Shown: in pieces, positions 17,113-25,924 of the stretch
Layout of the letters: each line of letters opens with the position of its first letter
How positions within the stretch are numbered: the stretch's first letter is position 1
Origin: Guptibacillus hwajinpoensis
Lineage (GTDB): Bacteria > Bacillota > Bacilli > Bacillales > Guptibacillaceae
Direction: 5' to 3'
Assembly (NCBI RefSeq): GCF_005144865.1
Contig: NZ_SWFM01000002.1
Coordinates: forward strand, 434,001-498,000
DNA: 64,000 bases
Program-made: the position numbers and the translations under genes
Notes under the pieces: model-generated
Told to the model about the DNA's origin: nothing
The model's input: only the letters and a program-made list of their open reading frames with translations
The model's database searches: none

Positions 17113-18885
17113 TTAGTCTACAACGATCTCTTTCGAACTATTTGCCGGTACCGTAATTTCCACTTCAACATACTGCTTATCACCAGAAGTAACGTTCTGC
17201 TTCACATTTCCTTCTGATACAGCATAGTCACCTTTCACTAGATACATAGGTACAGTCACAGTCATATCCTTTTTCAATCGATTAACTACCTTTACTGTTT
17301 GGTTCGTAGCAGTTCCGTCGTTTGGATTTTGATAGGTAGATTCAAATGACATGACGCCATTTTCTGTATCGCCATTTTCATAGACTGGGACTGAGTGTCC
17401 GGGTTCTTCGTAATTGTAATTCATGACTTCGCCGTTGTTTACCTCGAAAGGTCGGAAGCCAACCCATGGTTTACCGCTGAGTTCAATGGCGGTTGTTGTT
17501 GTGTAGAGAATGCCATCTTTTTTCGTTACATTGTCAATATGCGTGTGGCCGTGGAGGCTAAGGTCAACGTTATATTGCTTCATCACATCGATTAGCTCGT
17601 TTGCATTTTCTCCGTGCCATTGCTGGTCATAGTCAATACCGAGCTTTTCGCCAAGAATCAGAGTGCTCAGTTTTTGTGGGTTGTGTTGCTCGTCATACTG
17701 TTTCCAATACTCCTGCACGTCTGGGTCATCCTGTGGCCAGATGTCACGATCCTGCCAGAGTGGATTGTGGTGAGAGAACAGTCCTTTAATCTGATTCGGT
17801 TGAGCCGTTTTTGCATTCTCAGAAAGGTCGTTTTTCACCCAGTCTAGTTGTTCTTCACGAATTTGTCCGCCCCATGTTGGAACAGAAACAGTTCCGTTCC
17901 CGCTTCGATCGAACTTGTGCCAATCGAACGAATTGTAACCAAGGAAGTGAGCGTAAGGACCGTAATCAAATGAGAAGTACTGAGGTCCAAAGTATTGCTC
18001 CCAGTATTTTGCTCCATCCGTTAGTGTTGCATCCTGCGCATAGTAATCATGATTTCCTGGAACAAGGTAGACGGGTACATCTAGCTTCTGTAGTACTCTG
18101 TACGTTTCTTCATATTCATAGATATACTCAAGTGGGTTCAATTGACCGAACATCAAGTCACCCGTTACAACCACGAAATCAGGGTTTTTCAAGTTCACTT
18201 CTTTAATCGCTTTTTGAAGATATAGCCATCGCTTTTCTTCATTTGGATTCCACATGCCTGCTTCTTTCAAGCGGCCAGCGTTAATAGTTGATGAATCATC
18301 TGTGCTCCCTAAATTACGAGGAGATCCAACATGTGTATCTGTTAGGTGTAAGAAGGTGAAATTTTTATTGAATTCTTTTACTACTTTCACCGAATGTGGT
18401 TGCTCATCCGTTTTTCGTTGTCCGTTTGCGGTATACGATACTACTAGATCATACAATTCTTCTGGTACGCTTTCTGGAATCGTTACATTTACATCATAGA
18501 TTTTCGAAGCATCTTTCCAGTGAGATTGTCCAGTTGATACGTTCTCAACTGGCAGCTCATATGTTTTTGTGAAGGCTGAGTGATTAGTAGGCTTTAACTT
18601 AATACTCCAGCCAGCTGCTTCTTTCCCCTCGGTATTCATTTTAACTGTTAATGTTTGTCCATTTTCTTTAATCGCAGGTGTGCCGAAAAGGGGTGCGATG
18701 ATGTTCGTTACTTTAGGATCTACTGAGATGTTTGGTGCATCATCCGTGTAGTGAGTGGTATCGCCAATTCCTCCATCTATACGATCTACAGTGCCTAGTG
18801 GGCCGCTAGCGGAAAATGCTGATAACGGTCCGATAAACATGATAGCAATGATAAGAGCTGCTAAATAATTTCTACCATTAATCAA
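17113..18885 (-). CDS. Secreted calcineurin-like metallophosphoesterase
   Basis: Exported metal-dependent phosphoesterase of about 590 residues. The five phosphoesterase blocks are present: LTDTHVGSP, VVTGDLMFG, PGNHDYY, FSHHNPLW and LHGHTHID. They sit in the middle, with an N-terminal beta-rich domain of about 150 residues and a C-terminal one of about 110. A start at TTG 18885 is preferred: AGGAGG lies 9 bases upstream and the product begins with a good signal peptide (NYLAALIIAIMFIGPLSAFSA). The GTG at 18933 has no ribosome site. Likely substrates are extracellular phosphodiesters or nucleotides. It stands alone. Confidence 0.87.
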   Translation of the reverse strand: MINGRNYLAALIIAIMFIGPLSAFSASGPLGTVDRIDGGIGDTTHYTDDAPNISVDPKVTNIIAPLFGTPAIKENGQTLTVKMNTEGKEAAGWSIKLKPTNHSAFTKTYELPVENVSTGQSHWKDASKIYDVNVTIPESVPEELYDLVVSYTANGQRKTDEQPHSVKVVKEFNKNFTFLHLTDTHVGSPRNLGSTDDSSTINAGRLKEAGMWNPNEEKRWLYLQKAIKEVNLKNPDFVVVTGDLMFGQLNPLEYIYEYEETYRVLQKLDVPVYLVPGNHDYYAQDATLTDGAKYWEQYFGPQYFSFDYGPYAHFLGYNSFDWHKFDRSGNGTVSVPTWGGQIREEQLDWVKNDLSENAKTAQPNQIKGLFSHHNPLWQDRDIWPQDDPDVQEYWKQYDEQHNPQKLSTLILGEKLGIDYDQQWHGENANELIDVMKQYNVDLSLHGHTHIDNVTKKDGILYTTTTAIELSGKPWVGFRPFEVNNGEVMNYNYEEPGHSVPVYENGDTENGVMSFESTYQNPNDGTATNQTVKVVNRLKKDMTVTVPMYLVKGDYAVSEGNVKQNVTSGDKQYVEVEITVPANSSKEIVVD

Positions 18886-19098
18886 GTTGAGTGTCCTCCT
18901 AGTGTTGTTGTTAACTAGAGTGTAACGGGGCACTGTGAAGGAAGTGTTAACTTTAAGTTACAAAGTATTATGTCTAAGTGTTGGATTTGTTAAGGCTTGA
19001 ACCGTTAATCAAACGTTTAATTAAATTGCATAACATTGAGTCCCGTGGACTTATCTTGTAAAATGACGTAACAGACAAACGAAGAAAAGGTGCAACGT

Positions 19099-20214
19099 AT
19101 GAAATCAATTATTGTAATAGGAGCTGGCATTCTTGGTGCGTCCACTGCTTACCACCTGGCAAAGCAGGGAGCAGATGTGATGCTAGTCGATCGGAAAGAT
19201 GCGGGGCAGGCGACTGAGGCTGCGGCTGGTATTGTGTGTCCATGGCTTACAAATCGTCGAGGTGGTGCGTTTTATCGACTGGTGGAAGCTGGTGCGCGCT
19301 ATTATCCATCATTAATAGAAGAACTTCGAAAAGACGGTGAAGAGGAAACAGGTTATGCGCGTGTTGGTGCGATTAATATCTACTCCGGTGAAACAAAGCT
19401 TGAAAAAAAGTTGAAGCTTGCGATGGAGCGTAGGAAAGATACGCCTGAGATGGGAGAAGTGTCACGCTTGTCACCTGCTGAAACAAATGCGCTATTTCCT
19501 CCATTATCCGATCACTATGGTGCGGTGCATTTAAGCGGAGCAGCTCGGGTGAACGGAGCGGCATTACGAAATGCCTTGATTCGAGGCGCAGAAAAACATG
19601 GTGCAAAGGTTTTACTCGGCGATGCAAAGCTAGATTGGAATGGTTCAAGCGTTAAAGGTGTTGTTGTAGATGGAGAGGCGTATCAGTCAGATCAAGTTAT
19701 CGTCACTGGAGGAGCGTGGGCGAAAACGTTGCTTGAGCCCCTTGGCATGAACTTTCATGTCGCACCTCAAAAAGCACAGATTGTTCATCTACAGCTTCCG
19801 GATACGGATACCGATAAGTGGCCGATTGTGATGCCTCCTTTTATTCAATATTTCTTGCCGTTTGAAGATGGAAAGATTGTGGTCGGTGCGACGCAGGAAG
19901 ATGAGGCTGGTTTTGATTTGCGTGTAACGATGGGAGGCGTGAATCATATTATCGAACGAGCGTTGAAGGTTGCACCTGGTTTGGAGAGTAGCACGTATGT
20001 GGAGACGAAAGTAGGGTTTCGACCGTTTACGCCTGGGAATGTACCCATGGCTGGACAGGTACCTAATGTAAAAGGGCTATTTGTAGCGAATGGCCTTGGT
20101 GCATCGGGCTTAACGAGCGGGCCTTTTCTAGGAGCAGAGCTTGCTCGGCTTGTGCTTGGGGAACGGACTGAGCTTGAGTTGGGGGAGTATGATCCAGGGA
20201 GTGCTTTTGGATAG
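19099..20214 (+). CDS. FAD-dependent amine/D-amino acid oxidoreductase (DadA/GlyOx family)
   Basis: Flavoprotein of the DAO family that oxidises a glycine-, sarcosine- or D-amino-acid-type substrate, 371 residues from the ATG at 19099. The dinucleotide fold is VIGAGILGASTAYHLA and the second FAD stretch reads EAAAGIVCPWL. Late blocks GFRPFTPGNVPMAGQ and GLFVANGLGASGLTSGP are typical of the family C-terminus. GAAGAAAAGG precedes the start, and an earlier in-frame GTG at 19090 overlaps that site. It is transcribed away from the phosphoesterase. No partner gene nearby defines the substrate. Confidence 0.85.
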   Translation: MKSIIVIGAGILGASTAYHLAKQGADVMLVDRKDAGQATEAAAGIVCPWLTNRRGGAFYRLVEAGARYYPSLIEELRKDGEEETGYARVGAINIYSGETKLEKKLKLAMERRKDTPEMGEVSRLSPAETNALFPPLSDHYGAVHLSGAARVNGAALRNALIRGAEKHGAKVLLGDAKLDWNGSSVKGVVVDGEAYQSDQVIVTGGAWAKTLLEPLGMNFHVAPQKAQIVHLQLPDTDTDKWPIVMPPFIQYFLPFEDGKIVVGATQEDEAGFDLRVTMGGVNHIIERALKVAPGLESSTYVETKVGFRPFTPGNVPMAGQVPNVKGLFVANGLGASGLTSGPFLGAELARLVLGERTELELGEYDPGSAFG

Positions 20215-20256
20215 CTGATTAGCCGAGGCCTTAATCATAAATTGAATAGTAATGTG

Positions 20257-20295
20257 AGAAGTGCACCTGATATTTTGTTGGGTGCACTTCTTTAG
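20257..20295 (+). terminator. Terminator after the FAD oxidoreductase
   Basis: AGAAGTGCACC and GGTGCACTTCT form a perfect 11-base stem around a 13-base loop. The T run is short (CTTTAG). Confidence 0.75.
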
Positions 20296-20784
20296 TATGG
20301 AGAAAAGGTTTTGGAATAGTTCCAAAACATTATCTCGTTATAAGTCTATTAATGTCGTCAAATGTAGAAAGTAACTGCAATTGTCGAACGCTTCTTGTTG
20401 CCTAAATGAAAAAAATACCATATCATGTATTTATAGGTATTTAGAACCAAAGTTGAGCCCTGTGTTAACATTCGTTTAGTACTAAATTCTTATATAAAAA
20501 TACATAATTTACTAAAAAAAATGATAGGGAATTGCACTAAACTTGTTCGTTAAGACAAATATGAATAGATGCGCCCGATTATATATTCCTTCTTTTGATA
20601 GCAGGAGATTATTTTACCTTTTTATGTCGGAATATTGTGTTATTCGTGATTTTGTTTAAACGATAATTTTTTATCCTTTTTAAATATAAGAATTCAGATT
20701 TGTAAATTATGACTTGGAATAAACCCTGATCAACCTCGCGTATCGCAGTTAGGTAAGGGCAATTAACTAATTAAATATAAGAAA
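20296..20784. other. AT-rich non-coding region before the riboswitch
   Basis: About 490 bases without a supportable gene. It is strongly AT-rich and should hold the promoter of the riboswitch transcript, but I cannot assign -35 and -10 boxes with confidence. At 20354-20388 there are GTCGTC, GTAGAA and GTCGAA words like the REP tail, without a hairpin. Confidence 0.5.
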
Positions 20785-20878
20785 CGAAAAGGTAAACTTG
20801 TCGAAAGATGAGGACACAAAGCCGTGGGTCTAAGGTAACGATTGTTACTATGATTGCCAGGTTGCCGAATAGCTGAGA
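20785..20878 (+). ncRNA. Cyclic di-GMP-I (GEMM) riboswitch
   Basis: The aptamer shows the GEMM-I hallmarks in order: GGTAAACTTGTCGAAAGATG, the AGGACACAAAGCC segment with the conserved A-rich internal loop, GGGTCTAAGG, a variable hairpin, and the tetraloop-receptor part GATTGCCAGGTTGCCGAA. GEMM-I RNAs bind c-di-GMP. It is followed at once by a terminator hairpin, so control is by transcription termination. Downstream genes encode a 23-residue peptide, a secreted peptidase and a diguanylate cyclase, which fits a c-di-GMP-controlled unit. Confidence 0.9.
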
Positions 20879-20884
20879 GTATTC

Positions 20885-20919
20885 AATGCTATTCCACTAC
20901 AGGAATAGCATTTTATTTT
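20885..20919 (+). terminator. Riboswitch expression-platform terminator
   Basis: AATGCTATTCC and GGAATAGCATT form a perfect 11-base stem with a 6-base loop, then TTATTTTTG. It begins 7 bases after the GEMM aptamer and is 70 bases before the first start codon. Whether c-di-GMP favours or prevents it is not decided by inspection. Confidence 0.88.
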
Positions 20920-20989
20920 TGCCTAACTACATAGACACCTAGGAACCTACAAAACATAGATTTAATTTTGGGAATAAGGAGGTGTAGTT

Positions 20990-21061
20990 ATGAATAATGA
21001 TCGATTTCTCCTGCAAGCTATTAAAATCAAGCACAATTCAAAGCGAGATGAGAAGAAATGA
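20990..21061 (+). CDS. 23-residue leader ORF
   Basis: ATG at 20990 with a very strong site (AAGGAGGTG 6 bases upstream) opens 23 codons, MNNDRFLLQAIKIKHNSKRD then EKK. The TGA stop at 21059-21061 overlaps an ATG (ATGA) in the frame of the peptidase gene, and the peptidase's own ribosome site follows within 5 bases. It is basic and has no signal peptide. It could be a coupling leader or a small regulatory peptide. I know of no family. Confidence 0.5.
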   Translation: MNNDRFLLQAIKIKHNSKRDEKK

Positions 21062-21081
21062 ATGAGAGGGGGAAGATTTAC

Positions 21082-22101
21082 ATGTTCTATAAAATTAGTA
21101 AGTTATTCATGATAACCCTGTTTGCATTTAGCCCATTACTTTCATTTACACCACAAGCTTCTGCTAATACAGGTAGTGAGCTCGAAACGGAGACTTATGA
21201 TCATAAAATAGTTGAGCGCCCAACATTACCTGAGGTTCAAACGATTGATTCTACAGGTGAAGAGCTTGGAAGAGTTTATGCAGGTGATAGAGGGATTTCA
21301 GATCGACATCTTAAAGTAACTGCTACTATTTTGAAGAATGTTACACTACCAACTATTAAAAAGAATATGGCCTATGAGGATTTGAAAAAGAGTTTTCCTC
21401 AATTAAAGAATGTTCCGTTTAAAATCATATTGTTCTCGAATGAGAGGACTTACCGCAACTCATTGGTGAAAGCTGGTTTACCAGATGAATCAGTAGACAA
21501 TATTGTGAACAACACAGGTGGAATAACAGATGGTACTAGGATTTGGATTCCACTTTACGTATACAATGACAAATCTCAACTTGCTCATTACTTAACTCAT
21601 GAATTAACTCATGTTCTATTCCAGTATTCTGGACTTGAAGGTAAATCCCCTATTTGGTTTGAGGAGGGATTAGCTGTATACAACGGATTTACTGCTCAAC
21701 AAATGGTGAATCCAACTAGTACTCGATCTTCTTATCATGGATTAAAAAAGGATTTAAAAGAATTTAAAAGCAAAGATGGAAAATTTTCTCTTAAGTCCAA
21801 TCAAGAGGATCTTTTGAATGCATCAAATAATGTTGAAGGTTTGTATTTTATGGCAGTTAAGCAGTTAATTAAATATGATGGTCTTGACGGGATTAATCAA
21901 ATGATTGAAGAGTTAGCGACGACTGACATCCAATCAAGTTTCTTAACTACTTATGGGATCACGATTAATGAGTACGAATCCTTCTTTTTAAAACGAGCAA
22001 ACGGGTCATCTTATATAGCTGATGACAGTACCACCAATAATTATGACGATACTGAAATCTTTAATATTCTTTTTAATCCAGGGTATAGAGTGAGTTGGTA
22101 G
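21082..22101 (+). CDS. Secreted zinc metallopeptidase (peptidase MA-like)
   Basis: Exported metalloprotease of 339 residues from the ATG at 21082, chosen because GAGAGGGGGA lies 9 bases upstream and the product then starts with a clean signal peptide ending PQASA. The zinc site is H173-E-L-T-H177 with the third ligand and helper residues in WFEEGLAVY (residues 192-200), the layout of the MA clan peptidases. The middle part resembles a lipoprotein-style propeptide with no other known domain. Its position behind a c-di-GMP riboswitch recalls the c-di-GMP-controlled adhesin-cleaving protease of Clostridioides difficile, although that enzyme is from a different family. Substrate is unknown. Confidence 0.82.
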   Translation: MFYKISKLFMITLFAFSPLLSFTPQASANTGSELETETYDHKIVERPTLPEVQTIDSTGEELGRVYAGDRGISDRHLKVTATILKNVTLPTIKKNMAYEDLKKSFPQLKNVPFKIILFSNERTYRNSLVKAGLPDESVDNIVNNTGGITDGTRIWIPLYVYNDKSQLAHYLTHELTHVLFQYSGLEGKSPIWFEEGLAVYNGFTAQQMVNPTSTRSSYHGLKKDLKEFKSKDGKFSLKSNQEDLLNASNNVEGLYFMAVKQLIKYDGLDGINQMIEELATTDIQSSFLTTYGITINEYESFFLKRANGSSYIADDSTTNNYDDTEIFNILFNPGYRVSW

Positions 22102-22107
22102 TTAGCT

Positions 22108-22131
22108 GGTGAGCATAGAAATATGCTCACC
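22108..22131 (+). terminator. Hairpin between peptidase and diguanylate cyclase
   Basis: GGTGAGCATA and TATGCTCACC form a perfect 10-base stem capped by a GAAA tetraloop, with only a weak T run after it. It may be a partial terminator or an mRNA-stabilising structure, so the cyclase could be read through from the riboswitch promoter. Confidence 0.65.
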
Positions 22132-22186
22132 TTACTAACATAATGCTCGTAATCTAGTTATCCTCCTGGGAAGGAGATTTGTAGCA

Positions 22187-23380
22187 ATGAAATTGGATAA
22201 TGATACGCTGTTGAGAATTTACCTGTATTGTATCTTGGGAATCTATGTCTCTTTGTCATTTGTTTATGTAAGACCTTTGCAAGTAGAAGAGTGGATTGTT
22301 ATATCGATAATAGGAAGTGTAGCGGTTCTGTTTGAATTACGCCCTATTTCTCTTCCGAGTGATGAAGAACTTTCGTTTGTATCACCTCTTTTATTTATCT
22401 CTGGTGTGATATACGGTTTCTTCCCAACTGCGTGCATTGTGCTTATCTTCAGTATCATTCTCGTATTCACTAAACCTGCAGCTTGGAAACCGATTTTTTT
22501 CAATGGAGCACAGTATGCATTATCTTCTTATGTTGCATTACAAGCATACCAACTTGCTGGTGGTGAAATAGGTAGTCTTAGCTTAAATAACGTTCTATCC
22601 TATGTTCTGTACATAGTGTGCTATCAACTTATGAATTTACTTTTGGTTAATATATTTATTTATATTAGGAATCGGTCGTTTATCTCACTCGATGTAAAGT
22701 CAACTGTGGTTTATCTTAATTTGATGGCGTTTGGAACACTCGTTACAAAGGTTATTGAACAGGGTGAAATCATGGGGATTGTTCTATTCGCAGTCGTTCT
22801 ATGGGGCCTAGGAATTTCTTATCGAACGTACTACAAGATGTACAATGATTTTAAGATGCTATCAATTAAAGATGGTTTAACCAATCTGTATAACCATCGA
22901 TTTTTTCAGCAAAAGATTGAAGAAGTGGTTCAAACAGGTAAAGAAGTTTCGCTTTTCTTAATAGACTTAGACTTCTTTAAAACTTACAACGATCACTTCG
23001 GGCATCCTCAAGGGGATACGTTGTTAAAAGAGATATCGTCTCTACTTCTGGATCATTCACCAAATGATGCCTATACGTGTCGATATGGTGGAGAGGAGTT
23101 TGCGATTATTCTTCCCGGTCATAGTCAAACGGAAGCTTTTGAGCTAGCTGAAGAAATTAGAAAGTCTATTTCAGAGAGAGCTTTTTATGGAGCAGAAAGC
23201 ATGCCGCTGGACTGTATTACCGTATCAATTGGCATTTCTACTTATCCAACGATCGTGGATACTAAAGAACAACTGATTAAAACTGCGGATATGGCTCTTT
23301 ATGAAGCGAAGAAGATGAGGAATAATGTTGTTGCTTATTCACCTCGTATTGAAAAGACGAGTGATTTAGTTAATACTTAA
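22187..23380 (+). CDS. Membrane diguanylate cyclase (GGDEF)
   Basis: Makes c-di-GMP from two GTP at the membrane. 397 residues: about six membrane segments in residues 10-215, then a GGDEF domain with DGLTNLYNHRFF, the metal-binding LIDLDFFKTYNDHFGH and the active-site signature GGEEF (CRYGGEEFAIILPG). At the position of the inhibitory RxxD site the sequence reads PNDA, so product inhibition through that site is not expected. A GGAAGGAGA ribosome site lies 10 bases upstream. It is downstream of the c-di-GMP riboswitch and the peptidase, so it could form a feedback loop with them if the hairpin between is read through. Confidence 0.92.
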   Translation: MKLDNDTLLRIYLYCILGIYVSLSFVYVRPLQVEEWIVISIIGSVAVLFELRPISLPSDEELSFVSPLLFISGVIYGFFPTACIVLIFSIILVFTKPAAWKPIFFNGAQYALSSYVALQAYQLAGGEIGSLSLNNVLSYVLYIVCYQLMNLLLVNIFIYIRNRSFISLDVKSTVVYLNLMAFGTLVTKVIEQGEIMGIVLFAVVLWGLGISYRTYYKMYNDFKMLSIKDGLTNLYNHRFFQQKIEEVVQTGKEVSLFLIDLDFFKTYNDHFGHPQGDTLLKEISSLLLDHSPNDAYTCRYGGEEFAIILPGHSQTEAFELAEEIRKSISERAFYGAESMPLDCITVSIGISTYPTIVDTKEQLIKTADMALYEAKKMRNNVVAYSPRIEKTSDLVNT

Positions 23381-23401
23381 TGGAATGTCTTTTAAGCAAA
23401 G

Positions 23402-23434
23402 TAGTGCTGTTTCAATATGAAGCAGCACTTTTTG
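23402..23434. terminator. Terminator between convergent genes
   Basis: AGTGCTGTTTC and GAAGCAGCACT pair around 5 bases, followed by TTTTTG. Serves the cyclase gene and perhaps the AsnC gene from the other side. Confidence 0.8.
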
Positions 23435-23457
23435 TGTTCATTTTCATTTATATCCCA

Positions 23458-23925
23458 TTACAACTTCAGGCCGCTCCTACTCTTAAACCGCCTTAACAGA
23501 ATATGAGACTCAACCCGCGTAATTCCCTCCAACGCATACAATTCATTATTCACAAAAGACTCTAATTGCATGAAGTCATTGACTAGCACATGCATGTGTA
23601 ACGTGCTCGGTCCCGTCATTTGATAACAGCTCGCAACGTAAGGGTTATTCGCAAGATTCTCTGCTACTTCTACAAGCGCACGTGGTTCACAATCGACTTC
23701 AAAAAAAGCGGAGACCCCTTTTCCTACTTTTTCGCTATTAACCACACATGTAAACTTTTCGATTACGCCACATTCAATTAATTGATTGACCCTGGATCTG
23801 ACTGCAACGCGGGAGAGATCGAGTTTTTTTCCGATATCTGCGTAAGACATTCTACCATCCTCGGTTAATAACTCAATAATTCGTTTGTCTGTATCATCGA
23901 TTTTTAATTTTTTATCTTCATTCAT
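23458..23925 (-). CDS. ywrC: Lrp/AsnC-family regulator (YwrC-like)
   Basis: DNA-binding regulator of 155 residues with an N-terminal winged helix-turn-helix (DKRIIELLTEDGRMSYADIGKKLDLSRVAVRSRVNQL) shown here as residues about 12-50, and a C-terminal ligand-binding RAM domain. In B. subtilis ywrC lies beside ywrA/ywrB chromate-type transporters and ywrD; the same set is found here, so the name is used by synteny. It is divergent from the ywrD-like gene and an inverted repeat in the intergenic region is the best candidate for its operator. The effector is probably an amino acid. Confidence 0.85.
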   Translation of the reverse strand: MNEDKKLKIDDTDKRIIELLTEDGRMSYADIGKKLDLSRVAVRSRVNQLIECGVIEKFTCVVNSEKVGKGVSAFFEVDCEPRALVEVAENLANNPYVASCYQMTGPSTLHMHVLVNDFMQLESFVNNELYALEGITRVESHILLRRFKSRSGLKL

Positions 23926-24034
23926 GTTTTATACACCTTCCCAATTATGAGTTATACGTTGCATACCACATTGAGATCGTGACATGCACCCGTTCATTGT
24001 TAATGAAAAGTAGTAATTTTCAGTCAAAAATTCA

Positions 24035-24062
24035 TTGAAAATATCGGAATATTCTATATAAT
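24035..24062 (+). promoter_or_regulatory. Probable sigma-A promoter of ywrD-like gene
   Basis: TTGAAA at 24035-24040 and TATAAT at 24057-24062, 16 bases apart. It precedes the inverted repeat at 24077 and lies about 200 bases before the start codon. Confidence 0.65.
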
Positions 24063-24076
24063 CGATACTAACATTA

Positions 24077-24116
24077 ACCTTTGTTAATTAAAAACATCAT
24101 TTAAATTAACAAAGGT
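24077..24116. promoter_or_regulatory. Thirteen-base inverted repeat, candidate operator
   Basis: ACCTTTGTTAATT and AATTAACAAAGGT are perfect inverted copies separated by 14 bases, beginning 14 bases after the -10 box. Position and symmetry fit a repressor site, most simply for the adjacent AsnC-type regulator. As RNA it could form a long AU-rich hairpin. Confidence 0.65.
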
Positions 24117-24278
24117 ATATAAATAATAACATTGAAATATTTTGGTTAAGTGGGTTTCTGATAGACTGTGACGGAGTTGAAGCTATTAGAGTGAAGAATG
24201 TCTGTTTTAATAGTAAACGTCTGCCTCAGCTCGTTCTATTACTATTTATTAGTCTTTGAAAATGAAAGGAGCATTCTT

Positions 24279-25889
24279 ATGACAACTGATTACTTACATT
24301 ACCCATACGCTTCACAACGAATGACAACGGTTGCGAATAAAGGGATGGTTGCGACGTCGCAGCCGTTAGCGGCACAGGCTGGGTTAGATATTTTGAAAAA
24401 AGGCGGAAATGCCATTGATGCGGCGATCGCAACGGCGGCTGTGCTGACTGTTGTAGAACCTACTTCAAATGGCATTGGTGGTGATGCGTTCGCCCTCGTT
24501 TGGACAAAGGGGCAATTGCATGGGTTGAACGGTAGTGGTCCTTCACCAAAATCGATTTCAATCCAGTCGCTAAAAGAACGGGGATACGATGAAATTCCGA
24601 AGTACGGATGGATTCCCGTTACCGTTCCTGGTGTGCCGGCTTCATGGGCCGAATTATCTCGTCGGTTTGGGAAGCTTTCATTAAGAGAGACGTTAGAACC
24701 TGCGATTCATTATGCAGAAGAAGGGTTTCCGGTCTCCCCTATTTTAAGTAAGTTCTGGCAAGAAGCATATGCTCGGTTTAAAGAAGTTCTGACGGACGAA
24801 GAGTTCAGTCACTGGTTTGAAACGTTTGCTCCAGAAGGGCGCGCTCCTGAAGTAGGAGAAATCTGGCGTTCGAAAGGTCATGCAGAGACGTTAAGGGAGA
24901 TCGGGGACACTGACGGGAAGTCGTTTTATCATGGCGCGATCGCAGAGAAAATTGCAGCCTTTTCGTCTAAGTACAATGGCTATCTTACGGAAGAAGACCT
25001 TGCTTCTTTTCAGCCAGAATGGGTTGATCCGATTTCTGTTACATATAGAGGGTATGATGTTTGGGAGATTCCGCCGAACGGACAGGGGCTTATCGCTCTT
25101 TCTGCTCTCAATATTTTAAATGGCTTCCAGTTCGATCATAAAGAATCTGCTGAAACGTATCATAAACATATTGAATCTATGAAACTCGCATTTGCTGATG
25201 GACAGAAATACATTACGGAAGAGAAGAAAATGTCGGTAGCGGTTGATGATTTGCTGTCAGCTTCTTACGGGGAAAGTCGTCGTGCGTTAATCGGGGACGA
25301 AGCACTTACGCCTTCGCCAGGTAAGCCACCAAAAGGCGGAACGGTTTATTTAGCGACGGCAGACTCTGAAGGGAACATGGTTTCTTTTATTCAAAGTAAC
25401 TACATGGGATTTGGTTCTGGTCTCGTTGTCCCAGAGACGGGGATTGCGCTACAAAATCGGGGACATAATTTCTCAATGGATCCTGAGCATGATAACGCTC
25501 TTTCAGGTGGAAAACGTACCTATCATACGATTATTCCCGGATTCCTGAGTAAAGATGGTGAAGCGATTGGTCCGTTTGGCGTGATGGGTGGCTTTATGCA
25601 ACCACAAGGCCATTTGCAAGTGATCACGAACATGATTGATTTTAACTTGAATCCACAGGCTGCACTTGATGCCCCGAGATGGCAATGGGTAGAGGGGAAG
25701 AGAGTATGGGTGGAGTCGACATTCCCACCTTATCTTGCAGAAGCGCTTAGTCGTAAAGGACATGGGATCGAAGTCCAATTAGAAAAAGGCGCTTTTGGAA
25801 GGGGTCAAATTATCTGGCGTGATCAGCAATCTGGTACACTGTTTGGAGGTACGGAATCTCGGACTGATGGTACAATTGCTGCTTATTAA
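24279..25889 (+). CDS. ywrD: Gamma-glutamyltransferase-family protein (YwrD-like)
   Basis: Member of the self-cleaving gamma-glutamyltransferase family (Ntn hydrolases), 536 residues from the ATG at 24279, where GAAAGGA lies 8 bases upstream. The first family block reads GMVATSQPLAAQAGLDIL; the new N-terminal Thr after autocleavage would be in PKGGTVYLATADSEGN. No signal peptide is present, so it acts in the cytoplasm, as expected for YwrD rather than secreted Ggt. It is followed by two chromate-transporter genes and is divergent from an AsnC regulator, the B. subtilis ywr set. Its substrate in that pathway is not established. Confidence 0.87.
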   Translation: MTTDYLHYPYASQRMTTVANKGMVATSQPLAAQAGLDILKKGGNAIDAAIATAAVLTVVEPTSNGIGGDAFALVWTKGQLHGLNGSGPSPKSISIQSLKERGYDEIPKYGWIPVTVPGVPASWAELSRRFGKLSLRETLEPAIHYAEEGFPVSPILSKFWQEAYARFKEVLTDEEFSHWFETFAPEGRAPEVGEIWRSKGHAETLREIGDTDGKSFYHGAIAEKIAAFSSKYNGYLTEEDLASFQPEWVDPISVTYRGYDVWEIPPNGQGLIALSALNILNGFQFDHKESAETYHKHIESMKLAFADGQKYITEEKKMSVAVDDLLSASYGESRRALIGDEALTPSPGKPPKGGTVYLATADSEGNMVSFIQSNYMGFGSGLVVPETGIALQNRGHNFSMDPEHDNALSGGKRTYHTIIPGFLSKDGEAIGPFGVMGGFMQPQGHLQVITNMIDFNLNPQAALDAPRWQWVEGKRVWVESTFPPYLAEALSRKGHGIEVQLEKGAFGRGQIIWRDQQSGTLFGGTESRTDGTIAAY

Positions 25890-25924
25890 TTTTGGCGGTG
25901 CGAGAATGTGAAAGGTGGTGTCCC

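Noticed and set aside
17811..18206. 131-residue rightward reading frame
   Set aside because: Antisense to the metallophosphoesterase, whose catalytic motifs are clear in the other strand.
20354..20388. GTCGTC, GTAGAA and GTCGAA words as an eighteenth REP-like copy
   Set aside because: There is no hairpin beside them and the last word is off the 10-base phase by one base.
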